64,000 nt of DNA, taken from Aquabacterium sp. A7-Y. GTDB taxonomy: Bacteria; Pseudomonadota; Gammaproteobacteria; Burkholderiales; Burkholderiaceae_C. The notes below the pieces were generated by a model, which saw only the letters and a list, made by a program, of their open reading frames with translations, was not told the DNA's origin and made no database searches. The stretch covers positions 124,001-188,000 of the forward strand of contig NZ_JAPFBW010000006.1 in the NCBI RefSeq assembly GCF_026153205.1. The letters run 5' to 3'. A program made the position numbers and the translations under genes. Shown piece after piece: positions 9,153 to 22,756 of the stretch. Position 1 is the stretch's first letter; every line of letters begins with the position of its first letter.

Positions 9153-9932
9153 TCACTTCACCAGCTGGTTGAGCCGGTCGGCGTCGAAGTGCTCGGTGGT
9201 GTGGGCATCGCCCGGCACGCAGTCGCGGCCGTTGCCGCCGCGCTCGCCGCGCGCGAGCTTCTCGATCGCCTGCCACAGCAGGGCGATCTGGTGCTCCTGG
9301 CTGGAGGCGTTGTCCACCAGCCCCTTGATCGCCTGCGACACCGGGTCGTCGCTCTGCGTGACGCCATAGGCCGAGAAGCCCATGCGCGCCGCCGCCTGCT
9401 CGCGTGCAGCGTCAGCCTCCTTGTTCAGGATGCGCGCCGGGTTGCCGACCGCGGTGGCGCCGGGAGGCACCTCCTTGACGACCACCGCATTGGAGCCGAC
9501 CCGGGCGCCGTCGCCCACGGTGAAGCCGCCCAGCACCTGGGCATTGGCGCCGACGATCACGTTCTTGCCAAGCGTGGGATGGCGCTTGACGCCCTTGTAG
9601 AGCGATGTGCCGCCCAGCGTCACGCCTTGGTAGATCGTGCAGCCGTCACCGACCTCGGCGGTCTCGCCGATCACGACTCCCATGCCGTGGTCGATGAACA
9701 CGCGCCGGCCGATCACGGCGCCCGGATGAATCTCTATGCCCGTCAGGAAACGGCTCAGATGCGAAATGAACCTCGCCATCCAGTACAGCTTGTGTTTCCA
9801 GCACCAGTGCGCCCGGCGATGCAGCACCAGGGCATGCAGGCCGGGGTAACAGCTCAGCACCTCCCACGACGAGCGCGCGGCAGGGTCGCGCTCGAGGATG
9901 CAGGCGATGTCTTCTCTGAGGTGCTGGAACAT
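9153..9932 (-). CDS. cysE: Serine O-acetyltransferase
   Basis: This 259-residue enzyme makes O-acetylserine, the first committed step of cysteine synthesis. After an N-terminal helical region with [20 protein letters not shown] comes a left-handed beta-helix of hexapeptide repeats containing the active-site stretch [19 protein letters not shown] and [23 protein letters not shown] marks the end of the helix. The C-terminal tail of about 80 residues ([21 protein letters not shown]) is longer and less conserved than the core. It is convergent with mog and lies in the same direction as trmJ, the usual Burkholderiales order. Confidence 0.95.
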   Translation of the reverse strand: MFQHLREDIACILERDPAARSSWEVLSCYPGLHALVLHRRAHWCWKHKLYWMARFISHLSRFLTGIEIHPGAVIGRRVFIDHGMGVVIGETAEVGDGCTIYQGVTLGGTSLYKGVKRHPTLGKNVIVGANAQVLGGFTVGDGARVGSNAVVVKEVPPGATAVGNPARILNKEADAAREQAAARMGFSAYGVTQSDDPVSQAIKGLVDNASSQEHQIALLWQAIEKLARGERGGNGRDCVPGDAHTTEHFDADRLNQLVK

Positions 9933-10104
9933 GGCTGAAGCCGTGGTGGGTGGAGGAAAGTCTTGCCGTCCACGCAGCTTTGTCGGGGAGGACAGCTTGC
10001 AGTGGCGGGATTTCCGCAGTGTAGCGGCCGGGCCGCGGGCCTGCAGGGCGCCAGGAATGGCCCTTGCCAGGCTGCGACCCGGGCCGGCGGGCGCCGGCGA
10101 CGCT

Positions 10105-10839
10105 TCAGCCGCGGCGCTTCTGTACTGCCTTGGCGATGCCGCGCAGGATGTGCACCTCTTCCTCGGTCAGCTGGGCCCGGTTCAGCAGCTGGTTGAGCCG
10201 CGGCAGCAGCTTTTTGGGCGCGGCGGGATCGAGGAAACCGATCTGCACCAGCGTCTCCTCCCAGTGGCGCAGCGCCCCCTGTACCGCCTCGATCCCCGCC
10301 AGCCGTCCATCGGCGGTCCGCGCCTCGACGCCGAAGCCGCCCAGGGCCTGGCGCCAGTCGTAGGCGATCAGCTGCACGGCCTGGGCCAGGTTGAGCGAGC
10401 CGTAGTCGGGGTGGGTGGGGATGCTCAGGACCGCATGGCAGCGGTAGACGTCCTCGTTGCTCATGCCGTAGCGCTCGGAGCCGAACACCAGGCCGACCCG
10501 GTGGGCGGACTGCGCCAGCGACTCGAAGAGCTGCCGCGGCGTGTGGGTGGGCGGGCCGAAGTCGCGCGGCGTCATCGCGGTGGCGCAGGCGAAGCTGATA
10601 CCTTCGAGCGCTTCCTCCAGCGTCGCGACGATGCGGGCGCGCGCCAGGATGTCGGCAGCCCCGCTCGCCATCGCGATCGTGTCCTCCTGCACCAGCACGT
10701 CGGCGAAGCGCGGCGCTACCAGCACCAGGTCGGAAAAACCCATCACCTTCATGGCCCGGGCCACCGAGCCGACATTGCCGGGGTGGCTGGTGTTGATGAG
10801 CACGAAACGGGTCGGGTCGGCGCTCAGGGTCGCGTTCAT
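10105..10839 (-). CDS. trmJ: tRNA (cytidine/uridine-2'-O-)-methyltransferase TrmJ
   Basis: This 244-residue SPOUT-class methyltransferase methylates the 2'-OH of nucleotide 32 in several tRNAs. SPOUT knot signatures are present: [35 protein letters not shown] and [20 protein letters not shown]. The helical tail ending [12 protein letters not shown] is typical of TrmJ. The ATG giving MNATLSADP is preferred to an upstream TTG three codons earlier. It is divergent from suhB, the same neighbourhood seen in many betaproteobacteria. Confidence 0.93.
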   Translation of the reverse strand: MNATLSADPTRFVLINTSHPGNVGSVARAMKVMGFSDLVLVAPRFADVLVQEDTIAMASGAADILARARIVATLEEALEGISFACATAMTPRDFGPPTHTPRQLFESLAQSAHRVGLVFGSERYGMSNEDVYRCHAVLSIPTHPDYGSLNLAQAVQLIAYDWRQALGGFGVEARTADGRLAGIEAVQGALRHWEETLVQIGFLDPAAPKKLLPRLNQLLNRAQLTEEEVHILRGIAKAVQKRRG

Positions 10840-11004
10840 GGCGCACAAGACATCACGGCAAAGGGTTTCATCACAAGGCAGGGATCCGGCTCACACAGGT
10901 AGAATCCCTATTATCTTTGCAGGGCAGCCCTAGCCGGCCGCCCTGCCCGCTCTTATTCCCCGCCAGTCCGTCCCGCCCGCTTCCTGCCTGAATAGGTGTT
11001 GTCC

Positions 11005-11982
11005 ATGTCCCAAGCCGCCCTCCATCCGATGCTCAACACGGCCATCAAGGCCGCCCGCGCCGCCGGCGCCATCATCAACCGGGCGTCGATGGACCTGGAC
11101 CTGCTGCGCATCAGCACCAAAAATTCACCCAACGATTTCGTCACCGAGGTCGACCAGGCCGCCGAGCAGGCCATCATCGAGACGCTGCTGACGGCCTACC
11201 CCGGCCACGGCATCCTGGCCGAGGAATCGGGCCGCGCCCACGGCGCCAAGGACAGCGACTTCATCTGGATCATCGATCCGCTGGACGGCACCACCAACTT
11301 CATCCACGGCTTCCCGGTCTATGCCGTCTCCATCGGCCTGGCCTGGCGCGGCCAGGTGCAGCAGGCGGTGGTCTACGACCCGGCCCGCAACGACCTGTTC
11401 TACGCCTCCAAGGGCCGCGGCGCCTACCTGAACGACAAGCGCCTGCGCGTCTCCAAGCGCACCCGCATGGGCGATGCACTGATCGGCACCGGCTTTCCCT
11501 TCCGCAAGGGCGACAACTTCCAGCGCTACCTGAAGATGTTCGAGCTGATCTCGCAGTCCTGCGCCGGCCTGCGCCGACCAGGCGCCGCGGCACTCGACCT
11601 CTGCTATGTGGCCGCCGGCTACTACGACGGCTTTTTCGAGACCGGCCTGAATCCCTGGGACGTCGCGGCCGGCTCGCTGATGATCACCGAGGCCGGCGGC
11701 CTGATCGGCAACTTCACCGGCGAGGCCGACTTCCTCTACCAGCGTGAGGTGGTGGCCGGCACGCCGCGCATCTACGGCCAGCTGGTGCAGATGCTCGCGC
11801 CCTTCAGCCGCGTGATCAAGGAAGACGACGACGGCAAGGCCGAGAAGCCGCAGCAGCCCGACGCAACCAGCATCGTCGTCGGCGAAGCGGCCGCCGCCGC
11901 CGCGCCGGCCAGGAAAAAGGGGCCGGTGCGCATCCGCAAGGCCGAGGCGGAAGGCAAGAAGGACGACGACGCCGCGGTGTGA
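11005..11982 (+). CDS. suhB: Inositol-1-monophosphatase family protein SuhB
   Basis: This 325-residue magnesium-dependent phosphatase has GILAEESG (metal ligands), [17 protein letters not shown] and [17 protein letters not shown], the three diagnostic IMPase motifs. SuhB also acts with Nus factors in rRNA antitermination. The catalytic domain ends near residue 268. A charged Ala/Lys/Asp-rich tail of about 55 residues ([20 protein letters not shown]) follows. Such tails occur in Burkholderiales homologues but are absent from E. coli SuhB. The ATG giving MSQAALHP is chosen over a TTG three codons upstream. A nested inverted repeat with a T-run follows the stop. Confidence 0.93.
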   Translation: MSQAALHPMLNTAIKAARAAGAIINRASMDLDLLRISTKNSPNDFVTEVDQAAEQAIIETLLTAYPGHGILAEESGRAHGAKDSDFIWIIDPLDGTTNFIHGFPVYAVSIGLAWRGQVQQAVVYDPARNDLFYASKGRGAYLNDKRLRVSKRTRMGDALIGTGFPFRKGDNFQRYLKMFELISQSCAGLRRPGAAALDLCYVAAGYYDGFFETGLNPWDVAAGSLMITEAGGLIGNFTGEADFLYQREVVAGTPRIYGQLVQMLAPFSRVIKEDDDGKAEKPQQPDATSIVVGEAAAAAAPARKKGPVRIRKAEAEGKKDDDAAV

Positions 11983-12000
11983 AGCAGCGCGAGCGCGAAC

Positions 12001-12041
12001 CGCGCGGGGTCCCTCAGGAGGAGGGTCCTTTTCCCCGCGCG
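12001..12041. terminator. Nested inverted repeat, probable bidirectional terminator between suhB and the ankyrin gene
   Basis: Outer arms CGCGCGGGG (12001-12009) and CCCCGCGCG (12033-12041) are perfectly complementary. Inside lies CCCTC-AGGAG-GAGGG (12011-12025), flanked by a T.T mismatch and then GG/CC, followed by TTTT (12029-12032). The inner hairpin plus T-run would end suhB transcripts. The ankyrin-gene stop codon (12014-12016) lies inside it. Confidence 0.6.
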
Positions 12042-12577
12042 AACCGCTGCTCCTCGATCAACCGGATCACCTCCGCGTACTCGGCTTCGTTGCCCTTGTA
12101 CTTCTCGCTCATGAAACGAGCGAGGTCGGCCGGCGTCCGGCCCGCCCCATCACGCACGTCGGGATTCGCCCCGGCTTCGATGAGCAGGCGGACCGCCCGG
12201 AGATTCGGCGCCTTCGCCGCGGAGTGCAGCGCGGTCCATCGCGTCGGGTTGTTTTCATCCGCAGCATTGAGGTCCACGCCGGCGTCCATGAAGTGGCGCA
12301 GCAGCCGCCGGGCTTCCTGCGTGTCCTGCAGGGCGGCGGCCCGAACGGTGGCCGCCTGCGTCGTCGGCGTCTTCACTTCCTCGGGCGCCGGATGGAGTGC
12401 ATACAGCACCTGACGACAGGCCCAGGCGAGGGGCGGCGTCTCGTCGCTCATGCAGGACAAAAGCCGTACCGAGTCGCTGGACGCCAGGTAGTGGATGGCC
12501 CAGCCGGGAGGGACCGCCACCAGCGCGACAGCCGCGGCGAGGCCGATCTTCAGTGCTCGCGACGCCATGGCGCCCAT
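12014..12577 (-). CDS. Small secreted or membrane-anchored ankyrin-repeat protein
   Basis: This protein has about 187 residues. Residues 1-28 form a signal peptide or membrane anchor (LKIGLAAAVALVAVPPGWA). A spacer with two Cys follows, then two to three ankyrin repeats, of which TALHSAAKAPNLRAVRLLIE and AGANPDVRDGAGRTPADLAR are clear. Ankyrin repeats bind other proteins, so a periplasmic or inner-membrane adaptor is likely, but no partner is indicated. The second ATG is preferred because GGAGG lies 8 nt before it and only 2 nt before the first ATG. Related small ankyrin proteins in proteobacteria sometimes act with catalase or as immunity proteins; nothing here supports either role. Confidence 0.75.
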   Translation of the reverse strand: MGAMASRALKIGLAAAVALVAVPPGWAIHYLASSDSVRLLSCMSDETPPLAWACRQVLYALHPAPEEVKTPTTQAATVRAAALQDTQEARRLLRHFMDAGVDLNAADENNPTRWTALHSAAKAPNLRAVRLLIEAGANPDVRDGAGRTPADLARFMSEKYKGNEAEYAEVIRLIEEQRFARGKGPSS

Positions 12578-12908
12578 GTTCATGTCCTCCCTGTGCTGCG
12601 TCGATGCCGTCCGACCAACGGCTCTTGTGCAACTGCCCGTGGAGTGTCAGTCAGCCAGGCAGCCACCGGTATCAAAGCGTTCCCCGTGCCACGGAACAAG
12701 GCTCCGGCCGACGCCTCGAGAAGCACTTGGCGTGACCGTCTCACTCCTTTCACGTCTGGAAAAGTCCTGGCCTTGGCAAGTCCCGGCCGCTGACGGCAAG
12801 CCGCGGTGATCACGTAACCCCTCGAGCGTCTTTGCAATCCCTTGTAGCGTCGGAGCACGCCTGGCCTGTGCCACTATGTTGGCACTCACAAGCGTTTCTG
12901 GAGGGGAG
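12578..12908. other. Gene-poor gap (about 330 bp) between two accessory genes
   Basis: No ORF here has a coding character distinct from frame shadows. The region must carry the divergent promoters of the ankyrin gene and the unknown gene at 12909. A small dyad GTGCCA-N6-TGGCAC (12868-12885) lies 23 bp before the latter's start. Composition is less GC-rich than the flanking housekeeping genes. No tRNA or repeat was recognised. Confidence 0.5.
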
Positions 12909-13340
12909 ATGGCTGGCTTCTCCAAGTTCTACGACTACTTCCTCGAGAACATGCAGGGCCTCGGGCTCCCCGCGCCGGACGAGATGTACGGCAACCTGCC
13001 GCTCGCCTTGAGCAACCTCACCGGGATGCAGCTTTTCATCGAGAGCCACGGGGCGCAGGTGACGGTCAAGGAGCTCATCGGCGCCGGCCTTCGAGGCGAC
13101 AAGCTGAGCGCCATCGGCGGCATGCTGGCGTCCTTCTACGTCAGCGCCGTCGTCGGCAGCATCGCCGTTGCAACCGGTCGTTGCCTGGGGAAGGCCGCGA
13201 CCATGGCGGACGTCCTGCGGTCGGCCCGCGAGCACGGCTTCAACAGCCCCTGGCTGGCCGGCCATCTGGCCCGCAACCCTGGCATGTACGACCCGACGGT
13301 GTCCGGACGCAAGCGCCACCGCCACCACGCCGCGGCCTGA
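12909..13340 (+). CDS. Hypothetical protein, 143 aa, one Gly-rich hydrophobic segment
   Basis: I do not recognise this protein. The ATG at 12909 is preferred to the in-frame ATG at 12876 because GGAGGGG sits a few bases upstream. The sequence starts MAGFSKFYDYFLENMQGLGL. A hydrophobic, glycine-bearing stretch of about 25 residues lies near residues 75-100 (LSAIGGMLASFYVSAVVGSI), and the C-terminus is a basic His/Arg cluster (GRKRHRHH). The helix could be a membrane segment or a glycine-zipper packing helix. It stands alone between an ankyrin gene and mutS, flanked by gaps on both sides, which suggests an accessory, strain-variable gene. Confidence 0.65.
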   Translation: MAGFSKFYDYFLENMQGLGLPAPDEMYGNLPLALSNLTGMQLFIESHGAQVTVKELIGAGLRGDKLSAIGGMLASFYVSAVVGSIAVATGRCLGKAATMADVLRSAREHGFNSPWLAGHLARNPGMYDPTVSGRKRHRHHAAA

Positions 13341-13697
13341 AGAGGACCGGCTGCTCCCCGTTGCGCCAGCGACCACCGGTCGCGGCAGGGGACTGTGCGG
13401 CTCGCGTGTCGTCCGTCGCAAGTGCTAACGTGGCGGCCCCGCGAAAGGTGCGCCCGGGGCCGTCCGGGCGGCCCATGCTGCCGCTGCGGGCAGCGGCCCA
13501 CCGGCCGCCTGTTGCCGCCGTGGCACCTCCCTCTGCCGGGGGAGAAACGGGCCGGTCCCCGGTACGCCAAAATAGCGGGGTTTTGTTTGTTCACAACGCG
13601 CCGTGCGGCGGGTCCGAGTTCACCTCGATCCCCACCACGGCGCATAGCGTTGAAAGATCACCACTTGCGCGCGAAAGAGCCCTCAGAGCCGGCAGTC
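13341..13697. other. Intergenic region (about 357 bp) upstream of mutS
   Basis: No gene could be supported here, although frames stay open through it because of high GC. It contains a small perfect stem (GCTGCC/GGCAGC around 13486-13503) and an AT-richer patch near 13566-13595 (CAAAATAGC, then TTTTGTTTGTTCAC) that could hold the mutS promoter. A possible alternative TTG start for mutS lies at 13650. Confidence 0.45.
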
Positions 13698-16280
13698 GTG
13701 AGCGGGGCCGAGCTGCCCCATACCCCCATGATGCAGCAGTACCTTCGCATCAAGGCCGACTTCCCGGAAACGCTCGTCTTCTACCGGATGGGCGACTTCT
13801 ACGAGCTGTTTTTCGACGACGCGGTCAAGGCCAACCGGCTGCTGGACATCACCATCACCACGCGCGGCCAGTCGGCCGGCCAGCCGGTCGTGATGGCCGG
13901 CGTGCCGGTGCACTCGGTCGAGGCCCACCTCGCCAAGCTGATCAAGCTGGGCGAGGCGGTGGCCATCTGCGAACAGGTCGGCGACGTCGGTGCGGCCAAG
14001 GGGCCGGTCGAACGCAAGGTGGTGCGGGTCGTCACGCCCGGCACGGTGACCGACACCGAGCTGCTGGCCGACAAGCGCGACACCCTGCTGCTGGCCTTGC
14101 ACCACAAGGGCGCCACCTTCGGCCTGGCGTGGCTGGGCTTGAGCAACGGCCAGCTCGGCGTCACCGAATGCTCGGGCCGCGAACTCGGCACCTGGCTGGC
14201 TCGCCTCAACGCGGCCGAGCTGCTGGTGGCCGGCGACGAGTGGCCCGAGGCGGTGCGCCAGGCGCGTGTCCCGCTGACCCGCCGGCCGAGCTGGCAATTC
14301 GACGCCCCTCTGGGCGCGCGCAAGCTCTGCGATCAGCTGCGCGTCGCCAGCCTGGCGGGCTTCAACGCCCAGGACCTGACGGTCGCCCATGCGGCCGCGG
14401 CCGCCCTGCTCTGTTATGCCGAGCACACCCAGGGCCGCGCGCTCGCGCACGTCGCCACGCTCAGCGTCGAACGCGCCAGCGACCTGCTGGAACTGCCGCC
14501 GGCCACGCAGCGCAACCTCGAACTCACCCAGACCCTGCGCGGCGAGGACAGCCCCACCCTGCTGTCGGTGCTCGACACCTGCCGCACCGGCATGGGCAGC
14601 CGGGCGCTGCGCCGCTGGCTCACCTATCCGCAGCGCGACCGCAGCGTGGCACTGCGCCGCCAGGAGGCGGTGGGCGCCTTCATCGAGCACGGCTACGACG
14701 CGCTGCGCGAGGCCTTCAAGCAGGTCAGCGACGTCGAGCGCATCACCGCCCGGGTGGCGCTGCGCCAGGTGCGCCCGCGCGAGCTGGCCGGCCTGAGGGC
14801 CACCTTGCTGGTGCTGCCGCAGCTGCGTGCCACCCTGCCGGCCGACGCCACGCCGCTGCTGGCCGAGCTGAACGAGGCGCTTTCGCCGCCCGCCGAGATC
14901 GGCCGGATGCTGGCCGCTGCGATCGCCGAGGACCCGGCCGTGCTGGTGCGCGACGGCGGCGTGATCGCCCCCGGCTTCGACGCCGAGCTCGACGAGCTGC
15001 GCGCGATCAGCCAGAACTGCGACGCCTTCCTGATCGACCTGGAGACCCGCGAACGCAGCCGCACCGGCATCGGCAACCTGCGGGTGCAGTTCAATCGCGT
15101 GCACGGCTTCTACATCGAGGTGACCCAGGGCCAGCTCGACAAGGTGCCGATGGACTACCAGCGCCGCCAGACCCTGAAAAACGCCGAGCGTTTCATCACG
15201 CCCGAGCTGAAGGCCTTCGAAGACAAGGCCTTGTCGGCGCAGGAGCGGGCGCTGGCGCGCGAGAAGATGCTCTACGAGCAGCTCATCGACGCGCTGCAGC
15301 CCCACCTGCCCGCGCTGGGCGCGCTAGCGCGGGCCCTGGCCGCGCTCGATGCGCTCGCCGCACTGGCCGAGCGCGCCGCGACCCTCAACTGGGTGCAGCC
15401 GCAGTTCGTCAAGGAGCCCTGCCTGGAGATCGAGCAGGGCCGCCATCCGGTGGTCGAGGCGCGCCTGCAGGAAACCAGCGCCGGCCCCTTCATGCCCAAC
15501 GACTGCCGGCTCGACGCCAACCGCCGCATGCTGGTCATCACCGGCCCCAACATGGGTGGCAAGTCGACCTTCATGCGCCAGGTGGCGCTGATCGCGCTGC
15601 TGGCGGCGATCGGCTCCTGGGTGCCGGCCAAGAGCTGCCGGCTCGGGCCCATCGACGCGATCCATACCCGCATCGGCGCCGCCGACGACTTGGCCAACGC
15701 CCAGTCCACCTTCATGCTGGAGATGACCGAGGCGGCCGCCATCATCCACGGCGCCACCGAGCACTCGCTGGTGCTGATGGACGAGATCGGCCGCGGCACC
15801 TCGACCTTCGACGGCCTGGCGCTGGCCGGCGCCATCGCGACCCACCTGCACGACAGGAACCGCTCCTTCACGCTGTTCGCCACGCACTATTTCGAGCTGA
15901 CCGAGTTCCCGGCCAAGCACGAGCGCGCCGTCAACGTGCATGTGTCGGCGGCCGAGTCGGGCGAGGACATCGTGTTCCTGCACGAGATCCAGCCGGGCCC
16001 GGCGAGCCGCAGCTACGGCGTGCAGGTGGCCCGCCTGGCGGGCATGCCGGCCACCCTGGTGCGCCAGGCGCGCGCCGCGCTGGAAGCGCTCGAAGCCCAG
16101 CAGCGCGCCAGCAACGCCCAGATCGACCTGTTTGCCGCGCCCGCCGCGCCAGTGGCCGAAGAGCGCGTACCCTCGCCGGTCGAGGAGGCCCTCGCCGAGA
16201 TCCAGCCCGACGCGCTGTCCCCGCGCGAGGCGCTGGACGCGCTGTACCGCCTCAAAGACCTACAACGGAGACCCGCATGA
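13698..16280 (+). CDS. mutS: DNA mismatch repair protein MutS
   Basis: This protein of about 860 residues recognises mismatches and hands over to MutL. The mismatch-binding N-terminus reads [20 protein letters not shown] and [15 protein letters not shown] (the Phe-X-Glu wedge is in a conserved setting). The C-terminal ATPase has the Walker [16 protein letters not shown], then [19 protein letters not shown] and [10 protein letters not shown]. The start is uncertain. GTG at 13698 gives [15 protein letters not shown], an ATG at 13728 gives MMQQY, and a TTG lies at 13650; GTG best fits the usual N-terminus. Its stop overlaps the next start (ATGA), so the Anbu gene is translationally coupled to it. 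Confidence 0.95.
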   Translation: MSGAELPHTPMMQQYLRIKADFPETLVFYRMGDFYELFFDDAVKANRLLDITITTRGQSAGQPVVMAGVPVHSVEAHLAKLIKLGEAVAICEQVGDVGAAKGPVERKVVRVVTPGTVTDTELLADKRDTLLLALHHKGATFGLAWLGLSNGQLGVTECSGRELGTWLARLNAAELLVAGDEWPEAVRQARVPLTRRPSWQFDAPLGARKLCDQLRVASLAGFNAQDLTVAHAAAAALLCYAEHTQGRALAHVATLSVERASDLLELPPATQRNLELTQTLRGEDSPTLLSVLDTCRTGMGSRALRRWLTYPQRDRSVALRRQEAVGAFIEHGYDALREAFKQVSDVERITARVALRQVRPRELAGLRATLLVLPQLRATLPADATPLLAELNEALSPPAEIGRMLAAAIAEDPAVLVRDGGVIAPGFDAELDELRAISQNCDAFLIDLETRERSRTGIGNLRVQFNRVHGFYIEVTQGQLDKVPMDYQRRQTLKNAERFITPELKAFEDKALSAQERALAREKMLYEQLIDALQPHLPALGALARALAALDALAALAERAATLNWVQPQFVKEPCLEIEQGRHPVVEARLQETSAGPFMPNDCRLDANRRMLVITGPNMGGKSTFMRQVALIALLAAIGSWVPAKSCRLGPIDAIHTRIGAADDLANAQSTFMLEMTEAAAIIHGATEHSLVLMDEIGRGTSTFDGLALAGAIATHLHDRNRSFTLFATHYFELTEFPAKHERAVNVHVSAAESGEDIVFLHEIQPGPASRSYGVQVARLAGMPATLVRQARAALEALEAQQRASNAQIDLFAAPAAPVAEERVPSPVEEALAEIQPDALSPREALDALYRLKDLQRRPA

Positions 16281-17113
16281 CGTACTGCGTTGCCATGTGC
16301 CTGGACCAGGGCCTGGTGTTCCTGTCCGATTCCCGCACCAACGCCGGCCTGGACCAGATCAGCACCTTCCGCAAGATGACGGTCTACGAACGCGAGGCCG
16401 ACCGCGTGATGGTCCTGCTCGCGGCCGGCAACCTCGCCATCACGCAGGCGGTGCGCCAGCTGCTCGGCAGCCACACCATCGAGGGCGAGCACGGCGAGCC
16501 GCTCTCGATCTGGGACTGCAGCAGCATGTTCGATGCCGCCCGGGTGCTGGGCAGCGCGATCCGCAAAGTCTACGAACGCGATGCGGAATCACTGAAGAAC
16601 TTCAGCATCGACTTCAATGTCAACCTGATCTTCGGCGGCCAGATCAAGGGCGAGCCGATGCGCCTGTTCAATGTCTACGCCGCCGGCAACTTCGTCGAGG
16701 CCGGCCCCGACGGCGTCTGCTACTTCCAGATCGGCGAGTCCAAGTACGGCAAGCCCATCATCGACCGGGTGGTCAAGCGCGACACCCCGCTGGACGAGGC
16801 GGCCAAGTGCGCGCTGGTGTCGATGGACTCCACGCTCAAGTCCAACCTCTCGGTCGGCTTGCCGCTGGACCTGCTGATCTACCACGCCGATTCGCTGCAT
16901 GCCGAGCGCATCGTGCACATCGACGAGCACGACCCCTACTTCCGGATGATCCGCAGCAGCTGGGGCCAGCGCCTGCGCGACGTGTTCCAGTCCATCCCCA
17001 ATCCGGCCTGGGACGATCCGAGTTCGCAATCCGGACTCAGACCGCAGGGCGCGCAGCAGGAGCAGAGCCTGAACCCGATCCGCAAGGTCAGTGCCCCTCG
17101 CCAGGTCTCGTGA
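16277..17113 (+). CDS. Anbu-type 20S proteasome-like peptidase
   Basis: This 278-residue protein belongs to the ancestral beta-subunit (Anbu) branch of Ntn hydrolases. After Met removal, Thr1 would be the nucleophile ([12 protein letters not shown]), with Asp17 in LSDSRTNAG and Lys32 in TFRKM completing the proteasome-type Thr-Asp-Lys set. The core of about 240 residues ([42 protein letters not shown]) matches Anbu, and a Gln/Pro-rich tail follows. Anbu usually sits with alpha-E, ATP-grasp and transglutaminase-like genes. Here instead it overlaps mutS by 4 bp (ATGA) and is followed by an alpha/beta hydrolase. Its substrates are unknown. Confidence 0.88.
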   Translation: MTYCVAMCLDQGLVFLSDSRTNAGLDQISTFRKMTVYEREADRVMVLLAAGNLAITQAVRQLLGSHTIEGEHGEPLSIWDCSSMFDAARVLGSAIRKVYERDAESLKNFSIDFNVNLIFGGQIKGEPMRLFNVYAAGNFVEAGPDGVCYFQIGESKYGKPIIDRVVKRDTPLDEAAKCALVSMDSTLKSNLSVGLPLDLLIYHADSLHAERIVHIDEHDPYFRMIRSSWGQRLRDVFQSIPNPAWDDPSSQSGLRPQGAQQEQSLNPIRKVSAPRQVS

Positions 17114-17203
17114 GGACGGCGCCTTGCGCGGGCCGGCCGGTGCGCGGCACCCCGCTTGCTTTGTTTTAAGTTCCAACCTCTTCCGGCACAGGACGCCAGG
17201 CTG

Positions 17204-19838
<2,635 letters not shown>

Positions 19839-19886
19839 TGCCCTGCCCCTGCCTGCCGTCGTCCATCTTTCGCTGAGGAGCAAGCC

Positions 19887-20741
19887 ATGCAACTCTGTGG
19901 CTTCAAGGTCGGCCTCGACCAGCCCTTTTTCCTGATCTCCGGCCCCTGCGTGGTCGAGTCCGAGCAACTCCAGATGGACACCGCCGGCGCGCTCAAGGAG
20001 CTGACCGCCGAGCTGGGCATCCCCTTCATCTTCAAGTCCAGCTACGACAAGGCCAACCGCTCCTCGGGCAGCTCCTTCCGCGGCCCCGGCATGCAGAAGG
20101 GCCTAGAGATCCTGGCCAAGGTCAAGCGCGAGCTGGGCGTGCCGGTGCTGACCGACATTCACAGCGAAGCCGAGGTGGCCGAAGTGGCCGCCGTGGTGGA
20201 CGTGCTGCAGACGCCGGCCTTCCTGTGCCGCCAGACCGATTTCATCCGCGCGGTGGCCCAGAGCGGCAAGCCGGTGAACATCAAGAAGGGCCAGTTCCTG
20301 GCCCCCGGCGACATGAAAAACGTCATCGACAAGGCCCGTGCCGCGGCGCGCGAGAAAGGCCTGCCCGAGGACAACTTCATGGCCTGCGAGCGCGGCGCGA
20401 GCTTCGGCTACAACAACCTGGTGAGCGACATGCGTTCGCTGGCCATCATGCGCGAGACCGGCGCGCCGGTGGTCTTCGACGCCACCCACTCGGTGCAGTT
20501 GCCGGGCGGCCAGGGCACCAGCTCGGGCGGCCAGCGCGAGTTCGTGCCGGTGCTGTCGCGCGCGGCCGTCGCGGTCGGCGTCGCGGGGCTTTTCATGGAG
20601 ACCCACCCCGACCCCGCCAAGGCGCTCAGTGACGGGCCCAACGCGGTGCCGCTCAAGCGCATGAAGGGGCTGCTGGCCAGCCTGGTCGAGTTGGACCGCG
20701 TCACGAAGCGGAACGGTTTCCTGGAAACCGATTTTTCCTGA
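19887..20741 (+). CDS. kdsA: 3-deoxy-8-phosphooctulonate synthase
   Basis: This 284-residue aldolase condenses phosphoenolpyruvate and arabinose 5-phosphate to KDO-8-phosphate for the lipopolysaccharide core. Hallmarks are [34 protein letters not shown] and TDIHSEAEV, then [18 protein letters not shown] and [19 protein letters not shown]-type ribosome site lies just upstream. It follows pyrG by 48 bp and precedes the DUF1330 gene by 18 bp, so the run is almost certainly one operon. Confidence 0.97.
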   Translation: MQLCGFKVGLDQPFFLISGPCVVESEQLQMDTAGALKELTAELGIPFIFKSSYDKANRSSGSSFRGPGMQKGLEILAKVKRELGVPVLTDIHSEAEVAEVAAVVDVLQTPAFLCRQTDFIRAVAQSGKPVNIKKGQFLAPGDMKNVIDKARAAAREKGLPEDNFMACERGASFGYNNLVSDMRSLAIMRETGAPVVFDATHSVQLPGGQGTSSGGQREFVPVLSRAAVAVGVAGLFMETHPDPAKALSDGPNAVPLKRMKGLLASLVELDRVTKRNGFLETDFS

Positions 20742-20759
20742 CTTCATCCACAAGAACCG

Positions 20760-21047
20760 ATGAGCGCCTACATCATTGCCGACGTCACGGTCACCAACGA
20801 AGCGCAGTACGCCGACTACCGGAAGTGGTCGACGCTGGCGATGCGCGCGCACGGCGCGGAGGTGCTGGTGCGCGGCGGCAAGATCGAGGTGCTTGAAGGC
20901 TCGTGGCACCCCACCCGCGTGGTGGTGCTCAAATTCCCGACGATGGACAAGGCGCGCGCCTTCTATGACTCGCACCAGTACCGCCGTGCCCGCAATGCAC
21001 GCGAGTACAGCGCCGTGATGCGCATGGTGCTTGTTGAGGGCGTGTAA
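20760..21047 (+). CDS. DUF1330 family small protein
   Basis: This is a 95-residue dimeric alpha+beta barrel (ferredoxin-like fold) protein of the DUF1330 family. Key strings are AYIIADVTVTNEAQYADYRK, EVLEGSWHPTRVVVLKFP and ARAFYDSHQYRRARNAR. Members are often encoded beside metabolic genes, but no biochemical role is firmly established. It is tucked between kdsA and eno, 18 bp after the former and 71 bp before the latter. Confidence 0.88.
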   Translation: MSAYIIADVTVTNEAQYADYRKWSTLAMRAHGAEVLVRGGKIEVLEGSWHPTRVVVLKFPTMDKARAFYDSHQYRRARNAREYSAVMRMVLVEGV

Positions 21048-21103
21048 CCGGAATCTGTTCCAATCGTCGGCCACACCACCACAAAGATTCACCACTGAAT
21101 TAG

Positions 21104-22402
<1,299 letters not shown>

Positions 22403-22409
22403 GCCTGTC

Positions 22410-22691
22410 ATGCGCCTGCCTCTCGTCACCCTGGCGCTCGCCGCGCTGCTGCTGCTGGTGCATGCCGAGCTGTGGTTCGGCAAGAACGGCGTGCACCGGG
22501 TGGTCGAGCTGCAGCGCAAGCTGGCCGAGCACCAGGGCAGCAACGAGGCGGCGCGCGAACGCAACGCGCAACTCGAGGCCGAGGTGCGCGACCTGAAGGA
22601 AGGCCTGGAGATGGTGGAGGAGAAGGCCCGTTTCGAGCTGGGCATGGTGAAGCCGAACGAGGTTTTCGTGCAGGTCTCCACCGCCCCCTGA
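22410..22691 (+). CDS. ftsB: Cell division protein FtsB (septum formation initiator)
   Basis: This 93-residue bitopic protein has one N-terminal membrane helix (LVTLALAALLLLVHAELWF), then a coiled coil (VVELQRKLAEHQGSNEAARERNAQLEAEV) and the conserved VEEKARFELGMVKPNEVFV. FtsB forms the FtsQBL divisome complex at the septum. Seven base pairs separate it from eno, the same arrangement as in many proteobacteria. A strong terminator follows. Confidence 0.93.
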   Translation: MRLPLVTLALAALLLLVHAELWFGKNGVHRVVELQRKLAEHQGSNEAARERNAQLEAEVRDLKEGLEMVEEKARFELGMVKPNEVFVQVSTAP

Positions 22692-22710
22692 CCTGCTGCC
22701 GCTGTTGACG

Positions 22711-22735
22711 ACGGAGCCCTGCGGGGCTCCGTTTT
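22711..22735 (+). terminator. Rho-independent terminator of the pyrG-ftsB operon
   Basis: The perfect 9-bp stem ACGGAGCCC/GGGCTCCGT (22711-22719 with 22724-22732) has a TGCG loop and is followed directly by a T-run. It lies 20 bp after the ftsB stop. It is one of the clearest terminators in the window. Confidence 0.9.
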
Positions 22736-22756
22736 TCCTTGGGTGCCGGACACATC

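Noticed and set aside
12868-12909. A sigma-54-like TGGCAC element before the unknown gene
   Set aside because: GG and GC are one base too close (9 instead of 10 nt between them), and the spacing to the start leaves no room for a normal leader.
13181-16276. A single very long plus frame apparently joining mutS sequence to the Anbu gene as a 1,310-residue protein
   Set aside because: The part before 16277 is out of frame with MutS and reads as low-complexity. The Anbu protein needs Thr directly after its Met at 16277.
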